From the NCBI GenBank assembly GCA_013151535.1, contig JAADIC010000081.1, forward strand, positions 1 through 8,631: a DNA stretch of 8,631 bases. The letters run 5' to 3'. Positions 1 to 5,970 of this stretch are shown here, piece after piece. Position 1 is the first letter of the stretch, and the number at the start of each line of letters is the position of its first letter. This DNA comes from Alphaproteobacteria bacterium. GTDB taxonomy: Bacteria; Pseudomonadota; Alphaproteobacteria; Rhodobacterales; Rhodobacteraceae. The notes beneath the pieces were generated by a model that saw only the letters and a list, made by a program, of their open reading frames with translations, was not told the DNA's origin and ran no database searches. The position numbers were made by a program, and so were the translations under genes.

Positions 1-308
1 TCGCAACCGTGCTGGAAAACAGTGATGGCGTCGATCAGGGGCGTTTGGCGCAGGAGTTGGCGATTCTTGCGGTCAAGGCGGATGTGACCGAAGAAATCGA
101 CCGGTTGCGCGCCCATATTGACGCTGCCGCCGACTTGCTGGTGGCCGATGGCGCTGTCGGGCGCAAGTTCGATTTTCTGATGCAGGAGTTCAACCGCGAG
201 GCCAATACGCTGTGTTCCAAATCCGGTTCGACGGATTTAACGCGGATCGGCCTTGACTTGAAAACCGTGATCGACCAGATGCGCGAGCAGGTGCAGAATG
301 TCGAATAA
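1..308 (+). CDS. yicC: YicC family endoribonuclease, C-terminal part (5' end outside the window)
   Basis: About 101 residues of the C-terminus are visible; the reading frame is open to the left edge (first complete codon at 3), so the gene starts upstream. The end of the protein matches the conserved YicC/DUF1732 tail: a helical stretch with ELAILAVKADVTEEIDRL, then GRKFDFLMQEFNREANT, and a final LKTVIDQMREQVQNVE. The FLMQE-NREANT block is the family hallmark. From the family, YicC proteins are metal-dependent endoribonucleases; the E. coli member affects small-RNA stability. The role in this organism is inferred only. The stop codon (306-308) lies inside gmk, which starts at 298, so the two genes share 11 bases in different frames and are probably translated from one message. 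The yicC-gmk order is common in bacteria and supports both assignments. Confidence 0.9.
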   Translation, partial: ATVLENSDGVDQGRLAQELAILAVKADVTEEIDRLRAHIDAAADLLVADGAVGRKFDFLMQEFNREANTLCSKSGSTDLTRIGLDLKTVIDQMREQVQNVE

Positions 309-951
309 AGACACGCGCAGCGGGCTGCTGATAATCCTGTCCTCGCCCTCGGGCGCGGGTAAATCAACCTTGGCCAAACGGCTGATGGAATGGGACACGG
401 ATTTGCGGTTTTCGGTCTCCGCAACAACCCGCGCGCCGCGTAAAGGCGAGGTTGACGGGCGGGAATATTATTTCAAAAGCCGCGACGCGTTCCAGAAAAT
501 GGTCGCGGGCGGCGACATGCTGGAACATGCGGAAGTGTTCGGCAATCTATATGGCTCACCCCAAGCGCCGGTTCAGGCGGCAATCCGATCAGGGCGCGAC
601 GTGCTGTTTGACATTGACTGGCAGGGTGGCCAGCAGATCACCAACTCGGCCCTGAAAGAGGCGGTGGTGTCGATTTTCATCCTGCCGCCCTCGATTGCTG
701 AACTGGAGCGCCGCCTGAACGCGCGCGGTCAGGATGGCGCCGAAATCATCGCCAGCCGCATGACCAAATCGCAAAACGAGATCAGCCATTGGGCGGAATA
801 TGATTACGTTCTGATTAATGACGATCTGGAAGAATGCGCACGCCGCCTGAAAACCATCCTGAAGGCCGAGCGCCTGAAACGCATCCGCCGGCCTGATCTG
901 GTCGATCATGTGCGCGCCCTGAACACGGAATTCGCGGGAAATTTGAAATGA
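298..951 (+). CDS. gmk: Guanylate kinase
   Basis: This 217-residue cytosolic enzyme phosphorylates GMP (and dGMP) to GDP with ATP, a required step in guanine nucleotide synthesis and salvage. The P-loop is SSPSGAGKST (residues 15-24, with K22 and S23). Its first position is serine rather than the glycine of the strict Walker A pattern, a variant I recall from other alphaproteobacterial Gmk proteins. The GMP-binding region follows: SVSATTRAPRKGEVDG (39-54, with R45 and R48), REYYF (55-59), and MLEHAEVFGNLYGSP (74-88). The core strand VLFDIDWQGG is at 102-111 and the lid region near LERRLNARGQD. Length is normal for the family. The ATG at 298 lies within the last codons of yicC, and the TGA (949-951) overlaps the ATG of the next gene as ATGA, suggesting translational coupling on both sides. 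Nothing looks damaged. Confidence 0.97.
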   Translation: MSNKDTRSGLLIILSSPSGAGKSTLAKRLMEWDTDLRFSVSATTRAPRKGEVDGREYYFKSRDAFQKMVAGGDMLEHAEVFGNLYGSPQAPVQAAIRSGRDVLFDIDWQGGQQITNSALKEAVVSIFILPPSIAELERRLNARGQDGAEIIASRMTKSQNEISHWAEYDYVLINDDLEECARRLKTILKAERLKRIRRPDLVDHVRALNTEFAGNLK

Positions 952-1475
952 CGCTTTATCGCTTTGCCGGCCACGCGCCGGAGCTGCCGGAAAACGGCGA
1001 TTGCTGGATCGCGCCCGGCGCCCATGTGATCGGCAAAGTGCGCATTGCTGCCGGTGTCGGCATCTGGTTCGGGGCCACCATTCGCGGCGATAACGAGCTG
1101 ATCGACATCGGCGAAGGCACCAATATTCAGGAGGCCTGCGTCATGCACACCGATATCGGTTTTCCGCTAAGTGTCGGGAAAAACTGCACAATCGGCCATA
1201 AGGCGCTGCTGCACGGCTGCACCATTGGCGACAATTCACTTGTCGGCATGGGGGCGATGGTGATGAACGGCGCGGTGATCGGCAAGAATTGTCTGATCGG
1301 GGCCGGAGCACTTGTGACCGAGGGCAAGGTGATCCCGGATGGCGCACTTGTCATGGGGGTGCCTGCGAAAGTGGTGCGCGAACTGGATGGGGCAATGATC
1401 GACGGGCTTGGCCTGTCAGCGCATTTCTATCAGGGCAATATGCGGGAATTTCGCGACGGGCTTGAGGAGATCTAA
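948..1475 (+). CDS. Gamma-class carbonic anhydrase-like protein (left-handed beta-helix, YrdA/PaaY type)
   Basis: A 175-residue hexapeptide-repeat protein. The sequence shows repeated I-G-x-x turns typical of a left-handed beta-helix from about residue 25 to 140, followed by a C-terminal helix (about 148-175). Expected active-site elements of the gamma carbonic anhydrase family are present: RGD (46-48), Q61, and three candidate zinc-binding histidines H67 (VMHTD), H84 and H89 (IGHKALLHGCTIG). Family members form trimers with metal bound between subunits. Some hydrate CO2, while many YrdA/PaaY-type members have weak or unproven activity (PaaY is a thioesterase), so the exact reaction is uncertain. 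The ATG overlaps the gmk stop as ATGA. The TAA at 1473-1475 overlaps by 4 bases the stop of the convergent chpT gene. No terminator is visible between them. Confidence 0.9.
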   Translation: MTLYRFAGHAPELPENGDCWIAPGAHVIGKVRIAAGVGIWFGATIRGDNELIDIGEGTNIQEACVMHTDIGFPLSVGKNCTIGHKALLHGCTIGDNSLVGMGAMVMNGAVIGKNCLIGAGALVTEGKVIPDGALVMGVPAKVVRELDGAMIDGLGLSAHFYQGNMREFRDGLEEI

Positions 1476-2071
1476 AGCCGGATCGAAATCGCCTTGTCCG
1501 ACATTTCAAGCACAAGCGCCGGTTTGCGCCATTGGGACAGCATGGCCAGCATGCCAAATTGTACCCGCGCAGCCACAAGTTCACCGTCAAAATCCTGCCC
1601 TTCCAGCAAGGCCCAATGATCGGCCTGCAAGCGCAGCTTTTCGGCGTTTGTGGCGATCACCCAGCTTGAACCGTCAATCGAAACCGAGATTTCGCCGCCA
1701 TAGGGCAGGGCGGTCTCTAAGCATTGGATGGCCAGAAACACCAGCTTGATATCGCGCCGCTGGGCCTCGCGCAGGGGGTGCCAGACCAGATCAATGCGAC
1801 GGCTGGCGAAATAATCCCTGAGGATTGACAGGATTTCACCCTGCGCCAGCGTGCTGCCGGTCGGGGCGCGCCCGTATGCCACCCGAAAGAACCGGATTTT
1901 GGAATTGGCGCTGGCGATGCTGTCACCGATCAGCGCCATTTCCGGCCCCTCGGCCAGACCGGCCATATCCAACAATTCCAGGCCATTGCTGATCGCCCCC
2001 AAAGGGCTTATCAAATCGTGACAGATGCGCGAGGAGATCAGGGCGATCATATCCTGACGGTCATAAAACAT
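1472..2071 (-). CDS. chpT: Histidine phosphotransferase, ChpT type
   Basis: A 199-residue protein with the layout of ChpT: an N-terminal two-helix dimerization/phosphotransfer domain containing SRICHDLISPLGAISNG (14-30), with H18 as the predicted phosphorylated histidine, and a C-terminal domain (about 85-195) resembling a histidine-kinase ATPase fold but without N and G boxes. From the family, ChpT passes phosphate from the hybrid kinase CckA to CtrA and CpdR. In Caulobacter this controls the cell cycle; in Rhodobacterales the CckA-ChpT-CtrA relay influences motility and gene-transfer-agent expression. AAGGA lies 8 bases before the ATG at 2071; M8 is an alternative start, but it would cut into the first helix. 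The gene is divergent from a DUF3553 gene with only 34 bases between starts, so its promoter must lie in that gap or inside the neighbour. The TAG stop interlocks with the convergent gene's TAA. Confidence 0.85.
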   Translation of the reverse strand: MFYDRQDMIALISSRICHDLISPLGAISNGLELLDMAGLAEGPEMALIGDSIASANSKIRFFRVAYGRAPTGSTLAQGEILSILRDYFASRRIDLVWHPLREAQRRDIKLVFLAIQCLETALPYGGEISVSIDGSSWVIATNAEKLRLQADHWALLEGQDFDGELVAARVQFGMLAMLSQWRKPALVLEMSDKAISIRL

Positions 2072-2105
2072 GGGCGTTTCCTTGGCTCGGTGAAGGGGTA
2101 AAGTG

Positions 2106-2303
2106 ATGCGGATTGCGTTTGAACCCGGCGATCTGGTGTGCCATCCAGATCAACCGGACTGGGGCCTCGGGCAGGTGCAATCGATGATTGATGGCAAGAT
2201 TACGGTCAATTTTGAACATGCGGGCAAGCGGGTTATTCATATCGGTCATATCAGCCTGTGCCATGCCCCCGGGATCGGGGGTGTTTCGAAGAATGAACGT
2301 TAA
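2106..2303 (+). CDS. Small DUF3553 family protein
   Basis: A 65-residue protein resembling the DUF3553 family found in Rhodobacterales and related alphaproteobacteria. The recognisable core is FEPGDLVCHPDQPDWGLGQV (5-24), followed by DGKITVNFEHAGKRVI (29-44). Alternating hydrophobic residues and glycines suggest a small SH3/Tudor-like beta-barrel, loosely like the CarD or UvrD C-terminal tudor fold. This is inference; the function of the family is not known to me. The ATG at 2106 is chosen over the GTG directly before it (2103) because AAGGGG at 2093-2098 is well placed for ATG. No signal peptide or membrane segment is seen, so the protein is probably cytosolic. It is divergent from chpT, and its TAA stop is part of a TTAACCAT motif that may act as a CtrA half-site. 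Confidence 0.8.
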   Translation: MRIAFEPGDLVCHPDQPDWGLGQVQSMIDGKITVNFEHAGKRVIHIGHISLCHAPGIGGVSKNER

Positions 2304-2314
2304 CCATAACACAA
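2300..2314 (+). promoter_or_regulatory. Candidate CtrA half-site
   Basis: TTAACCAT at 2300-2307 matches the known CtrA half-site consensus. Read as the full TTAA-N7-TTAA pattern, the second half is ACAA (2311-2314), so only half of the site is well conserved. It overlaps the DUF3553 stop codon and lies about 125 bases before olsB. Such short motifs occur by chance, and the proximity to chpT (part of the CtrA relay) is suggestive only. Confidence 0.25.
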
Positions 2315-2355
2315 CTAAAGATTGCATCAAGATTGTTTGTTCACGTCCAAGATGG

Positions 2356-2375
2356 TTGGCGCAATCAGTTGCCAA
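2356..2375. promoter_or_regulatory. Small dyad upstream of olsB (TTGGC-N10-GCCAA)
   Basis: A perfect 5+5 inverted repeat, TTGGC at 2356-2360 and GCCAA at 2371-2375, with 10 bases between. It sits about 52 bases before the olsB ATG in the 124-base region between DUF3553 and olsB. The spacing would suit a dimeric regulator, or it may be chance. I could not identify a clear sigma-70 promoter or Pho box in this region. Confidence 0.2.
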
Positions 2376-2427
2376 GCGGCATCAGAGCGCCTAAAAACAG
2401 CCAGTCTCAATCGCGGGAAGTCGCCAG

Positions 2428-3231
2428 ATGATGTCAGGCCTGAAATCGGAAGAACGCCATTTCATCCTGAAACTGGCGCAGAGCGAGGCGGAACTGCTTG
2501 CCGCCCAACGCCTGCGCTATCGGGTGTTTGTTACCGAATTGGGCGCAACCGGGCCAAGTGCAGACCACGCCCAGCACCGCGAGCAGGACGCGTTTGACGC
2601 CATCTATGACCACCTGATCCTGATCGACCGCCGCCTTGATTGCGACAGTCTGGATCATGTGGTCGGGGTCTATCGCCTGTTGCGCAGCGATGTGGCGCAG
2701 GGTGTATTTTATTCGGCGGCCGAGTTTGATCTGTCGCCTCTGCTGGCCTCGGGGCGAAAGCTGTTGGAGCTTGGCCGCTCCTGTGTTGATGCGCGGTATC
2801 GCGGCGGGGTGGCGATGTATCTTTTGTGGAACGGGTTGGCGGACTATGTGCTTAAGCACCGGATCGAAATGCTGTTCGGGGTGGCCAGTTACCACGGCAC
2901 CGATCCGGCGGCCATCGCGCAATCGCTGTCCTATCTCAACCGCTATCATCTGGCACCGCGCGAATCGCGCGTGTCCGCCTGCCCCGAGCATTACCAGCGG
3001 CTTGATCTGGTGCCCGAGGCCAGGATCGACCGAATGCTCGCCATGGCGCAGACCCCGCCCCTGATAAAAGCCTATCTCAGGCTTGGCGGCAGTATCGGTG
3101 ACGGGGCCTATATTGACCATAATTTCAACACCATCGACGTGTGCCTGCTGATGGATACGGCGCGTATGTCCGAGCGTCACAAGCGGGCCTATACTCGGCG
3201 CAGCGGCCAGAAACAGGTGGTCGAAACATGA
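2428..3231 (+). CDS. olsB: L-ornithine N(alpha)-acyltransferase (OlsB)
   Basis: A 267-residue GNAT-fold acyltransferase of the OlsB family. OlsB transfers a 3-hydroxyacyl chain from acyl carrier protein to the alpha-amino group of ornithine, giving lyso-ornithine lipid, the first step in making this phosphate-free membrane lipid. Visible family blocks are RLRYRVFVTELGA (28-40), VVGVYRLLR (78-86), KLLELGRSCVDARYRGG (111-127), MLFGVASYHGTDP (148-160), and near the end PPLIKAYLRLGG (210-221) with GAYIDHNFNTIDVCLLMD (226-243). The assignment is strengthened by the acyltransferase olsA directly following with an ATGA overlap. The start ATG at 2428 has GGAAG 7 bases upstream; a second ATG follows immediately. 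Length is near the family norm. In some rhizobia olsB is phosphate-regulated, but no Pho box is evident here. Confidence 0.92.
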   Translation: MMSGLKSEERHFILKLAQSEAELLAAQRLRYRVFVTELGATGPSADHAQHREQDAFDAIYDHLILIDRRLDCDSLDHVVGVYRLLRSDVAQGVFYSAAEFDLSPLLASGRKLLELGRSCVDARYRGGVAMYLLWNGLADYVLKHRIEMLFGVASYHGTDPAAIAQSLSYLNRYHLAPRESRVSACPEHYQRLDLVPEARIDRMLAMAQTPPLIKAYLRLGGSIGDGAYIDHNFNTIDVCLLMDTARMSERHKRAYTRRSGQKQVVET

Positions 3232-4043
3232 GTGTCTGGGATCCGGAAGAACTGCCGGAAAACCCGGCGCTGGGCCTTTTGGACTGGGGTATTGCGCTGT
3301 TACGCCTGTCGGCGATGGCGGTGGTGATTTATGGGTTGATGGCGGTGCTGGCGATCACATTGCTGCTGGAAACCCCTTTGAAATCGCGCCCGGTCTCGCC
3401 CCATATCGTGCAGCTCGCCTGCAAACTCTCGCTTGGTATTTTGGGGATCAAGGTTAGAATTCAGGGCCAGCCCATGCGCCACAAGGGGGCGATTGTCAGC
3501 AATCATGCCTCGTGGCTGGATATCTTTCCGCTGAACGCGGCGGCGCAGGTGTTTTTTGTCTCCAAGGCCGAAGTGCGCAAATGGCCGGTGATCGGGCTGA
3601 TGGCGCGCTCGGCCGGAACCGTGTTTATCGAGCGGCGCACAAGCCAGGCCAGACACCATAAAACCCAGTTTCAGGCGCGCCTGATAAAGGGCGACCGGTT
3701 GTTGTTTTTCCCCGAAGGCACCAGCACCGACAGCCTGCGGGTGATCCGGTTCAAATCTTCGCTGTTTGCGGCGTTTTTTGAGCCCGATCTGGTCGATCAG
3801 CTTTGGATACAGCCCGCAAGCCTGATCTATCACGCCCCCAGGGGCGAGGAGGCGCGTTATTACGGCTGGTGGGGCGAGATGCCGTTCGGCCCGAGTTTCC
3901 TGAAAATTCTGGCGGCAAGACGGACGGGCAGGGTCGAGGTGATTTTTCACACGCCGGTGCAGGTAACTGATTTCGCCGATCGCAAAGCACTGGCGCGCCA
4001 TTGCGAGGCGAAAGTGCGGGCTGGGTTTGAATCAAGCGCTTGA
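3228..4043 (+). CDS. olsA: Lyso-ornithine lipid O-acyltransferase (OlsA, PlsC family)
   Basis: A 271-residue inner-membrane acyltransferase of the PlsC/LPLAT family. It is expected to add the second fatty acyl chain to lyso-ornithine lipid made by OlsB; some OlsA proteins also acylate lysophosphatidic acid. One clear membrane segment spans about 24-46. The catalytic HX4D motif is in SNHASWLDIF (91-100), with H93 and D98. The acceptor-binding motif is FFPEGTSTDS (160-169), and TVFIERR (131-137) matches block II. The start at 3228 is chosen because its ATG overlaps the olsB stop as ATGA; an upstream in-frame start at 3141 would overlap olsB by 91 bases. In Rhodobacter capsulatus, loss of ornithine lipid lowers c-type cytochrome levels, a possible link to the respiratory gene ctaA downstream, though that is only inference. 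The gene ends 10 bases from the convergent ThiE-like gene. Confidence 0.92.
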   Translation: MSVWDPEELPENPALGLLDWGIALLRLSAMAVVIYGLMAVLAITLLLETPLKSRPVSPHIVQLACKLSLGILGIKVRIQGQPMRHKGAIVSNHASWLDIFPLNAAAQVFFVSKAEVRKWPVIGLMARSAGTVFIERRTSQARHHKTQFQARLIKGDRLLFFPEGTSTDSLRVIRFKSSLFAAFFEPDLVDQLWIQPASLIYHAPRGEEARYYGWWGEMPFGPSFLKILAARRTGRVEVIFHTPVQVTDFADRKALARHCEAKVRAGFESSA

Positions 4044-4053
4044 AACGCGCGGA

Positions 4054-4671
4054 TCAGCGCGCCGCCATAAGTGTTTGCAGCGTTGCCAGCGGGTCAGCCG
4101 TGCCCCAGATCTCGGGGCCGATGGCGAAGAAATCTGTCACCGGTGACAGGGCGCGCACGAGGTCCGCGCTCAGACCACCCGCAGCCACCACCGGCACCTC
4201 GATCATTTCCGACCACCACTGAAACAGCTCCGCTTCGGCCACATCGCCGCTGCCAAGGCCGTTATCGGCCACGGGGCCAAAACAGATATAATCGGCCCCG
4301 GCCTCGGCGGCTGACATGCCCAGATGGCGGGACGTGGCGCAATCAGCCCCGACAATGGCATCTGCGCCAAGCTCCCTGCGCACATCGCGCAGCAGTTTCG
4401 CACCGTCTGGCAGATGACAGCCGTCAAGGCCAAGACGCTCCACCAGCCGGTAATGGCTGTCGATCACAATCGCCACATCGCGCGCGTGGCAAATCTGGCG
4501 CAAATGATCGGCGGCCCGGGTGATCTCGGCCTCATCCGTGGTGCTGAGCGCAAGCCGGAAACAGGCGATATCGCAAGCCTCAAGGATCTGGCCAAGCAGG
4601 GGGCCGAAACTTTGCAGCTCGATCTCCGGCGGGGAGATCAGATAGATTTGCGGTTTGTCCTGATCGGGCAT
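4054..4671 (-). CDS. ThiE/TenI-like TIM-barrel protein (thiamine phosphate synthase family, atypical)
   Basis: A 205-residue protein with the thiamine phosphate synthase/TenI superfamily pattern: PQIYLISPP (7-15), LGLDGCHLPDGAKLLRDVRR (80-99), AGADYICFGPV (124-134), VPVVAAGGL (159-167) and FFAIGPEIWG (181-190). True ThiE enzymes join the pyrimidine and thiazole moieties into thiamine phosphate and carry an N-D-R motif plus a T-x-T-K-type phosphate loop after the GPV strand. Here the corresponding positions read IDSHYR (70-75) and ADNGLGSG (135-142), so those signatures are missing and the annotated reaction is doubtful. A TenI-like or regulatory role is possible. The ATG at 4671 gives a family-like N-terminus. 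A TTG at 4689 is also in frame and has a better ribosome-binding sequence (AGGTGG, spacing 6), and a GTG at 4710 is possible. The gene follows the TfoX-domain gene by 42 bases or less and is probably cotranscribed. Confidence 0.8.
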   Translation of the reverse strand: MPDQDKPQIYLISPPEIELQSFGPLLGQILEACDIACFRLALSTTDEAEITRAADHLRQICHARDVAIVIDSHYRLVERLGLDGCHLPDGAKLLRDVRRELGADAIVGADCATSRHLGMSAAEAGADYICFGPVADNGLGSGDVAEAELFQWWSEMIEVPVVAAGGLSADLVRALSPVTDFFAIGPEIWGTADPLATLQTLMAAR

Positions 4672-4713
4672 GTTCGGGCTTTCATTCAATGGTTGCCACC
4701 TTTTAACCACGCC

Positions 4714-5043
4714 TCACTTGGCAGGCAATCCCCCGACGAAATCCATCGCCAGCGCCATCAGGCGCGTGCGGCTCTCGTCTCCCGCGATCGCCTCGTCCGT
4801 AACATCGACCATGCCACCCATCTTGCGCTTGGTGAAGGTCAGCGGCCCCGCACCTTCAACCGCCAGCGCCGCCACCTCGTTGTCTTTGCCAACCCGAAAC
4901 ATGCCGCCCTCCTTGTGCACACCGCACAGCATATTGCCGTTCAGCATGAAACAGACGCCACCAAACATGTTCTTTTCTGCGATACCGCTGGTCTCGGCCA
5001 ACGCTTCGCGCATGATCTGTGCCAACCCCTCGTCATAGGCCAT
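4714..5043 (-). CDS. TfoX/Sxy N-terminal domain protein
   Basis: A 109-residue protein consisting of a single TfoX N-terminal domain. Typical features are the helical start with LAQIMREALAE (7-17), the central NMFGGVCFMLNGNMLCGV (25-42), and MFRVGKDNEVAAL (48-60). Full-length TfoX/Sxy competence regulators are about twice as long and carry a C-terminal domain, which is absent here. Single-domain forms are common in alphaproteobacteria and their role is unknown, so a competence function should not be assumed. The start at 5043 is preferred over an in-frame start at 5121 because AGGAGGGG lies 5 bases upstream of it, and because the longer form would overlap trmJ. The gene is divergent from trmJ (67 bases between starts) and is followed on the same strand by the ThiE-like gene. 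Confidence 0.87.
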   Translation of the reverse strand: MAYDEGLAQIMREALAETSGIAEKNMFGGVCFMLNGNMLCGVHKEGGMFRVGKDNEVAALAVEGAGPLTFTKRKMGGMVDVTDEAIAGDESRTRLMALAMDFVGGLPAK

Positions 5044-5055
5044 TCGCGCCCCTCC

Positions 5056-5084
5056 TTGTGTCCTGCATTTGGGCAGTCTATCAC
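5056..5084 (+). promoter_or_regulatory. Possible sigma-70-like promoter for trmJ
   Basis: TTGTGT (5056-5061) and TATCAC (5079-5084) are separated by 17 bases in the 67-base divergent gap between the TfoX-domain gene and trmJ. Both hexamers match the consensus only partly. trmJ must be transcribed from this gap or from within its neighbour. Confidence 0.22.
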
Positions 5085-5110
5085 GCCACGCAGAGATTGA
5101 GGAGTGATTG

Positions 5111-5887
5111 ATGTCAGGCACGGATCACGGCGCGGATGAAGGTTGGGGCGGCCCGCAACCAATGATTATTCTGGTTGCACCGCAGATGGGTGAAAACATC
5201 GGCGCGGCGGCGCGTGCCATGTGGAATTTCGGGCTGGAGCGCATGCGCATTGTCAACCCGCGTGATGGTTGGCCCAATCCGAAAGCGGTGGCCATGGCCT
5301 CGGGGGCGGCTAGGGTGCTGGATCAGGTGCAGGTGTTTGAGGATACGCCCGGCGCGGTGCACGACCTGAACTATGTCTTTGCCACCACCGCGCGGGCGCG
5401 TGATTTGACCAAGCCGGTGGTCACGCCGGAACGCGCCATGGCGCAAGCAAGGGCGTTGATTGCGCAAGGCCAGAAGGTTGGCGTTCTGTTCGGCCCCGAG
5501 CGGGCAGGCCTGCAAAACCACGATATCGTGCGGGCCAATGCGATTATCTCGGTGCCGGTCAATCCGGCCTTTGCCTCGCTTAATCTGGCGCAATGTGTGC
5601 TGCTTTTGGCGGCAGAATGGCGGCGTCTGGGCGCGGATGTGCCGCCCGAGGTGCTGGCGCTTGGCAAGGCGCGATTTGCCAGCGGCATCGAGGTTGAAAA
5701 GCTCTATCAACGGTTCGAGGCGCGCCTGTCTGAGGCCGGTTTTTTCTGGCCCGAGGCCAAGGCCGAACCGATGCGCCAAAGCCTGCGCAACCTGTTTAGC
5801 CGGATGCCATTTACCGAACCGGATATCCGCATGTTGCACGGCGTGATCCGGGCGTTGACGGAAAAGCGCAAACCGCAGGTAAAGTGA
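5111..5887 (+). CDS. trmJ: tRNA (cytidine/uridine-2'-O-)-methyltransferase TrmJ
   Basis: A 258-residue SPOUT-class methyltransferase of the TrmJ/TrmH family. TrmJ uses S-adenosylmethionine to methylate the 2'-OH of the nucleotide at position 32 in the anticodon loop of certain tRNAs. The N-terminal VAPQMGENIGAAARAMWNFG (22-41) is the family signature, with N29 and R36 in the catalytic region. The deep-trefoil-knot motifs follow: VLFGPERAGL (125-134) and ISVPVNPAFASLNLAQ (146-161). The C-terminal extension (about 180-258), ending in a helical LFSRMPFTEPDIRMLHGVIRAL-type segment, is typical of TrmJ and supports this over plain TrmH-like proteins. ATG 5111 is chosen over the preceding TTG (5108) because GAGGAG lies 6 bases before it. 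The stop codon abuts the first of two hairpins before ctaA. Confidence 0.92.
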   Translation: MSGTDHGADEGWGGPQPMIILVAPQMGENIGAAARAMWNFGLERMRIVNPRDGWPNPKAVAMASGAARVLDQVQVFEDTPGAVHDLNYVFATTARARDLTKPVVTPERAMAQARALIAQGQKVGVLFGPERAGLQNHDIVRANAIISVPVNPAFASLNLAQCVLLLAAEWRRLGADVPPEVLALGKARFASGIEVEKLYQRFEARLSEAGFFWPEAKAEPMRQSLRNLFSRMPFTEPDIRMLHGVIRALTEKRKPQVK

Positions 5888-5908
5888 AGAATTTTATCGA
5901 AAATTCTT
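5887..5908. terminator. Hairpin 1 after trmJ, possible bidirectional terminator
   Basis: A perfect 9-bp inverted repeat: AAGAATTTT (5887-5895), loop ATCG, AAAATTCTT (5900-5908). It starts at the last base of the trmJ stop codon. The stem is AT-rich with only two G-C pairs, and the T-run lies within the 3' arm rather than after a GC-rich stem, so it is not a classical intrinsic terminator. The position right after a stop codon still favours a 3'-end function. Confidence 0.4.
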
Positions 5909-5915
5909 TGGTCCC

Positions 5916-5939
5916 GAACATTTTTCGGTAAAAATGTTC
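5916..5939. repeat. Hairpin 2, perfect 10-bp inverted repeat with tetraloop
   Basis: GAACATTTTT (5916-5925), loop CGGT (5926-5929), AAAAATGTTC (5930-5939): all ten pairs match. It lies only 7 bases beyond hairpin 1 and has the same design (A/T-rich arms, 4-base loop), but the arm sequences differ. It may form a tandem terminator with hairpin 1, stabilise the trmJ 3' end, or be an operator or interspersed palindrome. Confidence 0.65.
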
Positions 5940-5941
5940 CC

Positions 5942-5970
5942 TTGCCGAGACCGTGAGAAAATTCTAGTTT
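5942..5970 (+). promoter_or_regulatory. Possible promoter for ctaA
   Basis: TTGCCG (5942-5947) and TAGTTT (5965-5970) are 17 bases apart, just after the second hairpin and 25 bases before the ctaA start. The -10 match is weak. A promoter here is plausible because the hairpins would separate ctaA from trmJ transcription. The stretch also carries a 9-base GAAAATTCT (5957-5965) that repeats the 3' arm of hairpin 1 (5899-5907), and CCTTGC/GCAAGG (5940-5945, 5975-5980) that could pair across the leader. Confidence 0.25.

Noticed and set aside
2434..3180. 248-codon minus-strand open frame opposite olsB
   Set aside because: Antisense shadow of a well-supported gene; no family resemblance and no sensible ribosome-binding site or operon context.
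4044..4062. Short GC hairpin (GCGCG/CGCGC) between olsA and the ThiE-like gene as a terminator
   Set aside because: Only a 5-bp stem, no T-tract on either strand, and one arm lies in the coding end of the minus-strand gene; probably chance in GC-rich sequence.
4714..5043. Natural competence locus based on the TfoX domain
   Set aside because: Only the N-terminal domain is present and no DNA-uptake genes are nearby; such single-domain proteins are widespread and of unknown function.
4324..5100. 258-codon plus-strand open frame across the ThiE-like and TfoX-domain genes
   Set aside because: The minus-strand genes have family motifs and the TfoX-domain gene has a strong ribosome-binding site; this frame has low-complexity composition without motifs.
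5114..5839. 241-codon minus-strand open frame opposite trmJ
   Set aside because: Shadow frame rich in H, R and Q; trmJ on the plus strand has clear SPOUT motifs.
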